From positions 1 to 44,934 of the forward strand of contig NZ_JAGHQX010000015.1 in the NCBI RefSeq assembly GCF_017744095.1: a stretch of DNA of 44,934 bases. Direction: 5' to 3'. Every line of letters starts with the position of its first letter. Position 1 is the stretch's first letter. The stretch is from Shimia sp. R10_1 (lineage in GTDB: Bacteria; Pseudomonadota; Alphaproteobacteria; Rhodobacterales; Rhodobacteraceae). The notes below the pieces were generated by a model. It saw nothing but the letters and a program-made list of their open reading frames with translations, was not told the DNA's origin and did not search any database. Shown here piece by piece: positions 1-7,737 of the stretch. Both the position numbers and the translations under genes were made by a program.

Positions 1-127
1 AATACATCAACGGTTTCTACAATCCGCGCCGACGGCACTCAGCATTGGGTTGGAAAAGCCCCGTCGCTTTCGAGAGAAAAGTGGCCTAAAAGAGCTCTTG
101 GGGCGGCACAAAAACGTGACAGGTCCA
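1..127 (+). mobile_element. 3' end of an IS3-family element (transposase OrfB C-terminus)
   Basis: An open frame enters from the left edge and stops at 87-89. Its last 28 residues include YINGFYNPRRRHSALGW, which is the C-terminal signature of IS3-family OrfB transposases (the region after the last DDE glutamate). The stretch after the stop, about 100-127, reads as gacaggtcca when followed outward and fits a terminal inverted repeat, so the element probably ends near 127. Only the tail is in view, so I cannot say whether the copy is intact. Confidence 0.75.
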
Positions 128-173
128 GACTAGTCCTCGTACTTTTTCTTAAGGCCGTAAGTGACGAAAGTGT

Positions 174-1048
174 TTAGACGCTACAGCGCAGTAGGGTTCT
201 GTATCGGCGGTTGCGTGCTCCCGCAACCAACGATACAGAACGGCCCGAAGCAAAACCTTTCGAGGCCGTTTTTGTTTGCCCTAATTCAAGCAAACCCGCC
301 AGCTCACCAACAAGCTCAATGTCCATGCCATCTGCGCCTGGGGTCAGCCGGATCTCCTCCAGCAGGGACCGGATGATCGTTGTGGCTTCTGCTTTGGTCT
401 CGGGATCGTTCAGCGCTTCGCTTAGGTTGGCGATCTTGCTGCGGTACACATCGGACAAATTGGGATGCAGCAACACTGGCGCCGATTGGTCCGCATTGGA
501 CAGATTGGCTTCTAGCTCCGCCTTACGGGCTTCCAGGCTGTCCATCTTCTCTTTCATGCTCTCGTGAAACATCCCCTCAGTAATGGAGTCAATGATGCGG
601 TCGATCTGCTGGGTGACCTGTGCAAGGTCCCGTTTGGTTTTGGCTTCATCAACGGAACTCAGGGCTGTGAGGCGGTTGTGTTCTTCCTGATAGGCTTTGA
701 CGAACTCTGCAATCAGGTCAGGGTGGAGCAGTCGATCTTTGAGGCCGGCCAACACCCGCGCTTCAAGCTCATTGCGGTTGATTGTCTTGCGGTTGTCACA
801 GGTGCCCTTGTTCCGAGTATTGGCGCAGCCGTAGTTGGCTTTGCCCACAATGGCGTAGCCGCCGCCGCAACATCCGCACTTCAAGAGACCTGAAAACAAG
901 TGCTTTGCGCGCTCTGGACGGTTGAGACCGTCCGCAATCACGGCGTTGCATGACGCCTTTTGGCGTGCTTTGACTGCGTCCCACAGGTCTTGATCTACGA
1001 TCCGCAAGTGGGGGACGTCCTCAATGACCCAGTCTTTGGGCGGATTCC
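174..1048 (-). pseudogene. Serine recombinase, C-terminal part only (truncated by an IS)
   Basis: The frame encodes the recombinase-domain tail (RNPPKDWVIEDVPHLRIV), then a zinc beta-ribbon with cysteines in CGCCGG...C...C arrangement, then a long charged coiled-coil (roughly residues 105-170 of the visible part). This is the C-terminal half of a large serine integrase of the kind carried by mobile islands. The N-terminal resolvase domain with its catalytic serine is missing: reading upstream, the frame stays in register to about 1048 and then changes abruptly into an IS3 orfA on the other strand. An ATG at 1007 exists inside the frame but is not a natural start. It is therefore a broken gene, and it suggests that the area was once an integrative element. 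The 3' end at 174 looks natural. Confidence 0.8.
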
Positions 1049-1354
1049 GGCGAAGAGAAAATCAGGATCGTGCTGGACGGGCTGCGTGGCGAGGACAGCA
1101 TCGCAGAGCTGTACCGTCGTGAAGGCATATCCCAGGGCCTGTATTACAAGTGGTCCAAAGACTTTATGGAAGCAGGGAAGAAGCGTCTGGCCGGCGACAC
1201 GGCCCGCGCTGCGAACACCGACGAGGTGAAGGATCTGCGCCGAGAGGCACGGGACCTCAAGGAAGTGGTTGCTGAGCAGACGCTCGAACTGCGGTTTCTG
1301 AAAAAAAGCATAGTCGGGGATGGGGCGACCAAGAATGAGATACCCTGCATCTGA
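1049..1354 (+). pseudogene. IS3-family transposase OrfA (5'-truncated)
   Basis: The frame contains EEKIRIVLDGLRGEDS, then a helix-turn-helix (IAELYRREGISQGLYYKW) and a leucine-zipper-like helix (LRREARDLKEVVAEQTLELR). This is the standard OrfA architecture of an IS3 subgroup common in Rhodobacterales. The similarity begins right at the recombinase junction, and the expected N-terminal 15-20 residues before EEK are absent, so a GTG at 1070 is only the first available start. It overlaps the orfB remnant that starts at 1335. Probably inactive. Confidence 0.75.
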
Positions 1355-1531
1355 GAAGATTGAGATCATTCGTTTGGTCGAAGACAGTCATCTGTCAGCG
1401 CGTCGAACATTGGCCAAGCTCGGCATTCCCCGCACAACGTTTTATCGCTGGTACGACCGTTACCTGCACCGCGGTGAAGCTGGTCTCGAAGATCAATCTC
1501 TCAAGCCCAAACACGTTTGGAACCGTGTTGG
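1335..1531 (+). pseudogene. IS3-family transposase OrfB N-terminal fragment
   Basis: It starts with MRYPASEKIEIIRLVEDSHL and continues through an HTH_21-like region (TLAKLGIPRTTFYRWYDRYL) to KPKHVWNRV, then the similarity ends. A full OrfB would continue for another 250 or so residues with the DDE catalytic core. At about 1530 the sequence switches into a transposase piece on the opposite strand. It pairs with the orfA fragment just upstream; the two frames overlap by 20 bases, as in IS3 elements. Confidence 0.75.
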
Positions 1532-1668
1532 CGCAGCCGATCTGTCCAGGCAAAGGACGTAAACTGGCTGCCCTGATCGGTATTAATGATTTCTGGCGAG
1601 CCGAACCTGGCGATGGCCTCGTTCAGCGCCTCGATGCAGAAATCAGCTCCCAGCGTGTTTGATATCCG
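1531..1668 (-). mobile_element. Internal fragment of another IS3-family OrfB
   Basis: On the minus strand the frame reads RISNTLGADFCIEALNEAIA, then NTDQGSQFTSFAWTDRLRQ. The TDQGSQF segment is the second DDE aspartate motif of IS3 transposases. Only about 46 residues remain; both ends are cut, one by the opposite-strand orfB fragment and one by an NTF2-like fragment with which it shares an open frame. Confidence 0.75.
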
Positions 1669-1905
1669 CCAAGCCAGCACCTTGGTCACCAATGAATGCA
1701 CCAGGACCATGTCGCCCATGGCGATGGTTTTTGCGTATTTCGTTTCAAACGCCTCGCCGTTTGCAGCGAAGCCATCAAGCAGCGCGGTGAAGGCATCGAT
1801 GCCATCAGCAACACCTGGGTTGTGCTGGATATAAAGTTCAGGTGAGACATACTCAGCGATCGCAGATGTATCGGTTGGATCGTTAAAGGTACCCCAAAAA
1901 ATCCG
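1669..1905 (-). pseudogene. SnoaL/NTF2-like protein fragment
   Basis: The minus frame encodes RRIFWGTFNDPTDTSAIAEY followed by LYIQHNPGVADGIDAF and ends in MVLVHSLVTK. The QHNPGVADG stretch is typical of SnoaL-like (NTF2-fold) polyketide-cyclase-related or uncharacterised small enzymes. About 75 residues are left of a usual 120-140. There is no proper start (the open frame begins inside tonB) and the 3' end runs into transposase sequence. A decayed gene interrupted by an IS is the simplest reading. Confidence 0.55.
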
Positions 1906-1918
1906 CCTGACCTCGCAA

Positions 1919-2884
1919 CTAAGACCCCTTAATGCTGATGACGTAGCTCTTAGGCTGACCATCTGGTGGAGCAGGAAAAGGTGCAGCGCGCTTTACTTGC
2001 GAAAGTGCCGTATTATCTAGTCTAGCTGAGCCGGAACTTTTCGATATCCTTAACCCCGCAAGCTGACCAGTTGCTGAAATGGACACCGACACACGCGCTG
2101 TTCCGCGAATATTTGATTTTCCACGTTTGGCTCTTGCAATCTTTCGATACACTTTCCCTTTGTAATTGGACAGCGCGGCATTACCTGAAGTCTGTGACTT
2201 TCCTTTTACTTTCGAGGATGTTGCAGCCTTTTGGTTTTCTTTCCCCGTCTGAGTTCCCTTGCGTGCATTTGTTGAAGAGTTCCCAGCAGCGACATTAGCT
2301 CGCTTTTGCTCAGACTTTTTTATCTGTTTGTTTTTTTCCGTAGGCTTCTTAGGACTTCGATCCGCAACGTCCCTCTCGATTGGCTTAAGGGCAACGACTT
2401 TTGGGGGAACAATGGCCTGAGAGCTTTTGCTGGGCTGGCTGACACTCGAGGCTTCCGGTTCCTTTGTCGGTAGCTGTACCGGCGCAATTGTCGATTTTGT
2501 TTGTGACGGGGAAGCGTCTGCAACTGGCCTATGTGTAGGCAACAGCTCTGGCTGCTCAGTTTCTGTTACATTGCTGGAAGGTGTCGCAACGCGCTGAGTC
2601 TGAGGCTCAATCCGATCGACGTTTTTGCTATTCTCTAACGTTTCTGGGCGTGGAGCCTCCGCTTCATCAACCAACTCGTCAGAATGCTTCACATCAGGTC
2701 GATGAGGAACTTTATTGCCGGTAGCTAGATCAGCGAAGCTACTCCCAGGAGATGCCGTTACCTGAGTGGCACCGCCCGCTGTGTCCACATCGTCTGTAGA
2801 GTATCGTCCAAAAAAGTAGATGCTATGCAAGCCAACCGCAGTCAGAAAGGTAAGCGTCGCGATTGTCTTTGAGGTCTTGATCAT
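1919..2884 (-). CDS. tonB: TonB energy-transducing protein
   Basis: The protein of 321 residues has one N-terminal membrane anchor (about residues 6-25). A long low-complexity periplasmic linker follows, rich in P, S, T, K and E (about 30-235). The C-terminal TonB domain (about 238-321) contains YKGKVYRKIARAKRG and GTARVSVSISATGQL. TonB spans the periplasm and contacts the TonB box of outer-membrane receptors, delivering energy from the ExbB-ExbD motor. The linker is Lys/Ser/Thr rich rather than the Pro-Glu/Pro-Lys type of E. coli. It is the last gene of the minus operon and overlaps exbD2 by an ATGA. Its stop lies only about 15 bases from the decayed NTF2 fragment, so the gene sits at the edge of an IS graveyard but looks complete. 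Confidence 0.9.
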   Translation of the reverse strand: MIKTSKTIATLTFLTAVGLHSIYFFGRYSTDDVDTAGGATQVTASPGSSFADLATGNKVPHRPDVKHSDELVDEAEAPRPETLENSKNVDRIEPQTQRVATPSSNVTETEQPELLPTHRPVADASPSQTKSTIAPVQLPTKEPEASSVSQPSKSSQAIVPPKVVALKPIERDVADRSPKKPTEKNKQIKKSEQKRANVAAGNSSTNARKGTQTGKENQKAATSSKVKGKSQTSGNAALSNYKGKVYRKIARAKRGKSNIRGTARVSVSISATGQLAGLRISKSSGSARLDNTALSQVKRAAPFPAPPDGQPKSYVISIKGS

Positions 2885-3273
2885 TGAAGGGCCCTTTCAG
2901 TGACAATCAAAACTCTTTGGGCGCCATTTTCCCTTAGGTTTCGCGTATGTATCATCAACTGTTTGGCTGGCAGATCACGATCTGGCACGATGCGTATCGT
3001 AGATTTGGCCTCTTCCTCCAATGTGCTGAGAAAGTCGACAATCGAAGCCTTGGGTACACCACGCAGCCAAAGTGACCCATCCGCACGAATGACAAGGGTA
3101 TCTGGGGGTTCGCGCCCCTCCAGCTCCGTTGTCCGTACCAATGACACGGATTGATCCAAGGGCGGGGCCAGCGTGCCGGCAATCATAAAGAAAATCAGCA
3201 TTAGAAAGACGATATTAATAAGGGCAATCGTCGGTTCTTTCTTGCTGGTTGCGCTTGGGCTCTTAGGGATCAC
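2881..3273 (-). CDS. exbD: ExbD-family protein, second copy (lacks the membrane Asp)
   Basis: The 130-residue protein has a short basic N-terminus, one membrane helix (about residues 16-36, ALINIVFLMLIFFMIAGTL) and a periplasmic domain. ExbD is the rotor-associated subunit of the TonB motor. In ExbD the helix normally carries an invariant aspartate (LID-V-F) needed for proton coupling. Here the equivalent position is asparagine (LIN-I-V-F). It lies directly after exbD1 with a 4-base ATGA overlap and before tonB with another. I infer that it works as a non-conducting partner of ExbD1 in a mixed ExbD dimer. Family assignment is secure; the functional consequence is inference. Confidence 0.88.
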   Translation of the reverse strand: MIPKSPSATSKKEPTIALINIVFLMLIFFMIAGTLAPPLDQSVSLVRTTELEGREPPDTLVIRADGSLWLRGVPKASIVDFLSTLEEEAKSTIRIVPDRDLPAKQLMIHTRNLRENGAQRVLIVTERALQ

Positions 3274-3650
3274 TGGAGCACCCTAGTATTCAGTTGAGGT
3301 ATCTTGCGCAAAGCCGTAAGCAGGTCGACCAACTCTTGCGACGTCGCACCCTGACCAATCGCAATGAGCACGGTCTTCTCTTGACTGGGGTCGTCGCGCA
3401 ATCTTTCGATAAGGTGCACCTGCGTGATGGTTTGGCCGTTGAGCAGGATTTCATTTGACCGCAAGTTCACAAAAACCTGCTTACTTTCACTTACAGCCAG
3501 AGCACTTTGCCCTGCGGAAGAAAGTTCGATTTCTCCAAACTTCGAAAAAGTAGAAGTGAGCATAAAAAACAGAAGCAATAAGAAGATGACATCAATGAGC
3601 GATGTCATAGACAGTCTATTCCTCTTTCTTTTAGCTACGCTAAGCGCCAT
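3270..3650 (-). CDS. exbD: ExbD biopolymer transport protein, first copy
   Basis: The 126-residue protein starts MALSVAKRKRNRLSM. It has one membrane helix with the canonical TSLIDVIFLLLLFFML segment, so the proton-coupling Asp is present, and a small periplasmic domain. I chose the ATG at 3650: it lies inside the last codons of exbB (11-base overlap) and gives a normal ExbD length. The open frame runs 40 residues further upstream, but that part translates antiparallel exbB sequence and is not plausible. With ExbB and TonB it forms the inner-membrane motor for outer-membrane iron receptors. Confidence 0.92.
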   Translation of the reverse strand: MALSVAKRKRNRLSMTSLIDVIFLLLLFFMLTSTFSKFGEIELSSAGQSALAVSESKQVFVNLRSNEILLNGQTITQVHLIERLRDDPSQEKTVLIAIGQGATSQELVDLLTALRKIPQLNTRVLQ

Positions 3651-4317
3651 GAACTGAAACCAAATCGTAATTTGAAGGGGCCTTTGAGACCTCCAGCGCT
3701 GTCTTGGGTGCAAAAACAGTTCGCAAAGCGCTATTAGCAAAAACGCGTTCACGAAGCATTCGAGCTTCAAGCCAACTCAATGCAAGCGAAGTGGGCATGG
3801 CCACCGCAAGGCCTGTCGCAGTTGTAAGAAGTGCAACCCAAATACCACCTGCGAGCAAAGAAGGGTCGACCGAGCTACCGGCGGTTTGCAATTTTTGAAA
3901 GGCTTCGATCATCCCCAAAACAGTGCCAAATAACCCAAGGAGAGGCGCAATTTGGGCAATGAGATCAAGTGTACTAAAGCCTCGTTCCAACCGAGCAAAA
4001 CAGTCTTCTGCTTCCGCATCAGCGCGATCTGAAATGCGTGCGTCATCGCCGGACATAGCGATACGGATAGCAGGCACAAGATAGCTTTTGCTCTGCTCCA
4101 GCTTCATCAATGCTGTGGCTTTATCTCTGGCATCCAGTGCAGCGACTGCTTCCTTAAGTCGACTATGGCTCCCGACACCGGAAGCTTGAAACTGCCAGAT
4201 TTTGTAGAGAATGATGGTCACGGTTAAGATTGAAATTGCGATCAACAAAAGCACAACCGGGCCACCAGTATCTAGAACGCTTTTTACGCTTTCAAGTAGG
4301 TTGTTTAGCATGATCAT
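3640..4317 (-). CDS. exbB: ExbB proton-channel subunit (MotA/TolQ/ExbB family)
   Basis: The 225-residue protein has a first membrane helix at about residues 18-40 (GGPVVLLLIAISILTVTIIL). A cytoplasmic loop follows, then two further helices around LIAQIAPLLGLFGTVLGMIE and GGIWVALLTTATGLAVAMP. The LLGLFGTVLGM...F and ALLTTATGLAVAMP motifs are diagnostic for ExbB/TolQ. The ATG at 4317 is chosen because it forms an ATGA overlap with the preceding gene and has GGAG a few bases upstream; a second ATG lies two codons later. It forms the pentameric channel around ExbD and is the third gene of the receptor-ton operon. Confidence 0.93.
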   Translation of the reverse strand: MIMLNNLLESVKSVLDTGGPVVLLLIAISILTVTIILYKIWQFQASGVGSHSRLKEAVAALDARDKATALMKLEQSKSYLVPAIRIAMSGDDARISDRADAEAEDCFARLERGFSTLDLIAQIAPLLGLFGTVLGMIEAFQKLQTAGSSVDPSLLAGGIWVALLTTATGLAVAMPTSLALSWLEARMLRERVFANSALRTVFAPKTALEVSKAPSNYDLVSVHGA

Positions 4318-4754
4318 CCAATCAGCTCCGTTCTCACACGAGTGCTCAGAGTGATCCCATTCAGGCAACTTACGTTGTCGCCTGCAACACAGGTGTCGAC
4401 GCCATTTATGAGTACACGTGGGATATTCTCACAGCTAATTTCATCAAATCTAAATTGGCGAACGCGGGGCCGAGCTGATGGCAGATCTTGAAAATCAAGA
4501 AGTGTTAGGCGCTCGACGCCTCCCGAAGTGTTAAATAGCACAACTTCATAAACTGCATGTTTTATGTCCTCAGGATATGAGTTCGTCGCCAAAAAACTCA
4601 TCAGGCAAGCGCCGCCGACTTCATCGGCGGCGCTCAATTCGATGGCAATCCCAGCACTGCTTTGCTGTTCTGCAATACCTGCTGTTGGTGAGGTGGCCAG
4701 CAAAGCTGCTGACGTTATAGTAGCGCAGAGTGCTTTCGCAATTGGCATTGCCAT
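4314..4754 (-). CDS. Small exported protein of unknown function in the ton operon
   Basis: I do not recognise a characterised family. The 146-residue product has a signal peptide (about residues 1-28, with AKALCATITSAALLATSPTAGIA and a likely cut after IAE). The mature part has four cysteines in the sequence (GACL, ISCEN, DTCVAG, VSCLN), which could form two disulfides in the periplasm. It contains a beta-rich central part (AVYEVVLFNTSGGVERLTLLD). A clear AAGGAA ribosome site precedes the ATG. It lies 17 bases after the receptor gene and overlaps exbB by ATGA, so it is co-translated with the TonB motor. That position suggests a periplasmic helper of the receptor or of TonB; this is inference from context only. 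Confidence 0.75.
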   Translation of the reverse strand: MAMPIAKALCATITSAALLATSPTAGIAEQQSSAGIAIELSAADEVGGACLMSFLATNSYPEDIKHAVYEVVLFNTSGGVERLTLLDFQDLPSARPRVRQFRFDEISCENIPRVLINGVDTCVAGDNVSCLNGITLSTRVRTELIG

Positions 4755-4771
4755 TTCAGTTCCTTTCTCGC

Positions 4772-6829
4772 TCAGAAGGTTTTTGCAAGGCTGAGTTTGA
4801 AGTTACGACCGGCTGAGGCACGCGTCGACAATTGGGTCTGATACTGTTTGTCCAGAACGTTTTCGATACCGAACCGCACCTCAACGCCTTCCAACGCTCC
4901 GTTTTGAGGGCGGTAGGTAGCGCGAATGTTGTTCACACCGTATCCGGCAATTGGACCAGTGTTGTTGATGGCTTCAGTACCACGCGCGGCTACAAGCTCC
5001 CAGCTAAGGTCCAGAACTTCATCAAAACGTTTACCTACGGTCAGAGCCGCGGAAGAAACAGGTGCGAAGCGCCAGTCTGATACTGAGCCGTCAGGGAAAC
5101 TCTGATCACCGCTCGCGGCTGTCCCGTTCAGATCGACATAGAAGCCACTGGAGTGACCATAAGACGCTTCAATTTCGATACCTTCAACATCAACAACCGC
5201 CAGCACGTTGCCTGTTGCCCGCACATCACGAACGTTGGTGTCGTAGTAGTTCACTTTTAATGCGAAGTTGTCACCAGAGGAGAAGAGATCAGCACGGTTG
5301 AAAGAGAACCCAGCTTCATAAGTCGTGCTCTTTTCTGGCACCCAAACAAACGACGGCTTGTCAAGACTATCGATAATCGGGAAGCCTTCGGAATAAGCTG
5401 CGCTGGCAAATACACCAAACCCGGAATCGAATTCATATCGTGCAGATACGCCGCCCATCAAAGCAGAGTTGGAGAATTGATCGTCGTACGGATCTGTTGC
5501 ACCCGCACCTACAACATCGGTTCCCTCGACATCTTGATGCTCATAGCGCACCGCAGGACTCAGGGTGAAGCGATCTCCGATACGAATATCGTCAACTGCA
5601 AAAACAGCAATCCGACGATCTGTACCACCAGGTGCAGAGTTCGCGTCTTCTCGCTCACGGTTTACAAACTCGATACCATATCGCAGGTCATGCGATGCAT
5701 TTCCGGTATTGAAGTAGCTGGTGTTCTTAAGATTCAGCTTTGTGGTCTTGTAGTTGTGATCGGCATTCAACAAGCTACCCACTGCAAAGTCGCAACCAGG
5801 GAAACCAAAACAACTTCCAGGAACATAGGTGCTGTCGATGTCCTGCTCGGCATAGGTGAGCTTTGCGTCAAAATGAATCAAATCATTGCCAGCTTGATCA
5901 TACTGATAGCGAACACCTACAACGCGGCTATCTACCTTTCGGTCGACATTCCCGAAATAGAAGCCACCACCGGTAGAGGCCCCCAAAATATCATATGGAA
6001 CATCTTTGTCATTGGACTGAGTCGCATTGTACCAAGCTGAGATGGCATGTTCTTTGTTGTTGCCAAACGTATGGCGCCCTTTCAGCAAATAGGAATAGTC
6101 GCTGAAATCTGTTCCTGCGGTCTCTGTACCATTTCCATCATCGTAAGTGTCTTGATCTCGATACGTCAGACTGAAAAGGAATTCGGTATCCTCGGTTGGT
6201 TGCATTGCTAAGATTGAGGAGGCTGCCCAGCCAGCTCCATTCGACTGGCCCTGCAAAGTCTGCCGGAACCTTGTGCCAATTTCACCTCCGGTGAAATCGG
6301 AGGCGTCTTTGGTTTCCAGGCGAACAACCCCACCAACCACGCCGGAGCCGTATTCAAATGATCCAACTGTGCCGCGAAGAACCGAGACACTCTTATACAG
6401 GGCTGGATCTGTAAAAAGCTGATTACCAATGCGATAGATTTCTTCGCCACCCGTCGTGGCACCGTCCACTAACACCAATACACGTGGGTTTGTACCATAT
6501 GTTGCATTTGCGCCAAAACCGCGAATGGAGATACCAGATGACTGTGGCGTGGAACCATTTACCAAAGTGACGCCTGGAACGGAGTCTACCAGCTCTGCAA
6601 TCGTAGAGGCCTGACGATCATCAATTTCTTCTTGGTTGATTTCGGTGATAGGTACCGCTGTATCAACTTGAACTTCGCGCTTGCTGGTTCCAAGTGTGAT
6701 CTCGCCCAGATACTCACCTTCATCTGCCGAGGCATCGATATTCTGAGCAATTACGGGGGTACTGGCTACGACTAGAGCCAGTGTCGAGGCTGCGCTTAAT
6801 AGCAGCCCATTCTTGTGTTTTGAGTGCAT
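4772..6829 (-). CDS. TonB-dependent outer-membrane receptor (iron/heme type)
   Basis: The 685-residue protein starts with a signal peptide (about 1-29, ending VIAQ). A candidate TonB box lies just after it (GEITLG region). The plug domain (about 50-165) has the SIRGFGANATYG and LVLVDG motifs, then comes a 22-strand-type barrel ending in the aromatic LAKTF typical of outer-membrane assembly. It imports a metal chelate across the outer membrane using ExbBD-TonB, encoded directly downstream in the same operon. The extracellular part has a CFGFPGC pair. I do not see the FRAP and NPNL heme-receptor motifs clearly, so the ligand (heme, hemoglobin or a siderophore) stays open. The start has AAGGACG upstream. 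An inverted repeat sits 55 bases upstream of the start. Confidence 0.88.
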   Translation of the reverse strand: MHSKHKNGLLLSAASTLALVVASTPVIAQNIDASADEGEYLGEITLGTSKREVQVDTAVPITEINQEEIDDRQASTIAELVDSVPGVTLVNGSTPQSSGISIRGFGANATYGTNPRVLVLVDGATTGGEEIYRIGNQLFTDPALYKSVSVLRGTVGSFEYGSGVVGGVVRLETKDASDFTGGEIGTRFRQTLQGQSNGAGWAASSILAMQPTEDTEFLFSLTYRDQDTYDDGNGTETAGTDFSDYSYLLKGRHTFGNNKEHAISAWYNATQSNDKDVPYDILGASTGGGFYFGNVDRKVDSRVVGVRYQYDQAGNDLIHFDAKLTYAEQDIDSTYVPGSCFGFPGCDFAVGSLLNADHNYKTTKLNLKNTSYFNTGNASHDLRYGIEFVNREREDANSAPGGTDRRIAVFAVDDIRIGDRFTLSPAVRYEHQDVEGTDVVGAGATDPYDDQFSNSALMGGVSARYEFDSGFGVFASAAYSEGFPIIDSLDKPSFVWVPEKSTTYEAGFSFNRADLFSSGDNFALKVNYYDTNVRDVRATGNVLAVVDVEGIEIEASYGHSSGFYVDLNGTAASGDQSFPDGSVSDWRFAPVSSAALTVGKRFDEVLDLSWELVAARGTEAINNTGPIAGYGVNNIRATYRPQNGALEGVEVRFGIENVLDKQYQTQLSTRASAGRNFKLSLAKTF

Positions 6830-6883
6830 GGTTCGTCCTTAGATCCGAAGATACCGGATTGCTGGCGAAACACGCTTGCTCGG

Positions 6884-6904
6884 CTCTTTTAGTGTTTAAA
6901 AGAG
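6884..6904 (-). promoter_or_regulatory. Perfect inverted repeat upstream of the receptor-ton operon
   Basis: The arms ctctttta and taaaagag are separated by a 5-base centre, in an AT-rich leader 55-75 bases before the receptor ATG. The same leader contains AAGTTGACTCTTTTTG and AAGTTAACTTCTCTTTT as imperfect direct repeats (minus strand). It is a plausible operator for an iron regulator, or an mRNA hairpin. I could not match it to a known Fur, Irr or RirA consensus. Confidence 0.45.
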
Positions 6905-7029
6905 AAGTTAACTTTCTTGACGCGCCGCTTAGATAATGCGACAAAAAGAGTCAACTTAATGTGCCGCTGTATAAACCATTGTTGGCCCAAGGTGTAAAAT
7001 TCACACACAATTGGGGCTATTGGAGGCGG

Positions 7030-7660
7030 TGACCTGCTCCCCCGAGAGTCCGCGTTAATAGGTTAGCTCTGTTCAGGGTTTGGTCCTCTCTTGACCGTTG
7101 GTGATACTCCCACGGGGTGATCCTGTCGAGGCTCGAATGCGGGCGGTGGTGATTGTAGTCGGCGCGCCATGCCGCAATCATGCGGCAGGCATGGCGCAGA
7201 GACGGGAACAGGTGTTCGTTGAGGCATTCCTCACGCATTCGCCCATTGAAGCTCTCGACCAGGCCGTTTTGCATCGGTTTTCCGGGTGCGATGTAGTGCC
7301 AGTCGACCTTGCGATCCTCTTGCCATTTGAGCAACGCGTTCGAGGTCAGCTCCGTCCCGTTGTCGCTGACCACGAGGCAGGGATACCCGCGCAGCTGGGC
7401 GATCCGATCCATCTCACGGGCTACACGCGCACCGCCGATAGATGTGTCCGCGACGGCGGCCAAGCATTCCCGACTGAAGTCGTCGATGACATTCAGCACG
7501 CGGAACCTGCGCCCGTCTTCCAGCGCGTCCGACATGAAGTCGAGCGACCATCTCTGGTTTGGTCCCTGCGGGATCACCATGGGCGTCCTGGTGCCGACCG
7601 CGCGCTTGCGTCCGCCCCGTTTACGAACGGTTAACCCTTCTTCGCGGTAGAATTGCTGGC
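7030..7660 (-). pseudogene. IS3-family (IS407-like) OrfB C-terminal part with one IS end
   Basis: The frame contains [20 protein letters not shown], then [48 protein letters not shown] and [20 protein letters not shown]. These are the integrase-core DDE motifs: D at DDFS and D at SDNGTE, with E at VESFN. The outer end is visible: tgacctgctccccc at 7030-7043 matches the usual IS3 terminal repeat, and the frame reads through it to a stop at 7017. The N-terminal half (before about 7660) is absent and replaced by another IS remnant, so the copy is dead. Confidence 0.8.
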
Positions 7661-7664
7661 GGGC

Positions 7665-7735
7665 ACAAACAAACCAACATCAACGAACTACTGCCCTGGA
7701 ACTACACCGGATCCGTGTGACCGGCGCACCGCTTA
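7665..7735 (+). mobile_element. IS66-family remnant: last residues of TnpC and the IS end
   Basis: A short plus-strand frame reads [15 protein letters not shown] and then stops. The INELLPW motif is the C-terminal signature of IS66 transposases. About 25 bases downstream, cgcaccgcttac on the plus strand equals a GTAAGCGGTGCG end on the other strand, the usual IS66 terminal sequence. Only the terminus of the element remains, wedged between IS3 and IS6 pieces. Confidence 0.5.
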
Positions 7736-7737
7736 CG

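Noticed and set aside
1300..1340. A-rich run in the IS3 orfA as a programmed -1 frameshift site
   Set aside because: The orfB frame is not the -1 frame relative to orfA at this point, and both frames are truncated.
1501..1962. A 153-codon minus frame as a single gene
   Set aside because: It joins an NTF2-like fragment, transposase sequence and the end of tonB; it has no proper start.
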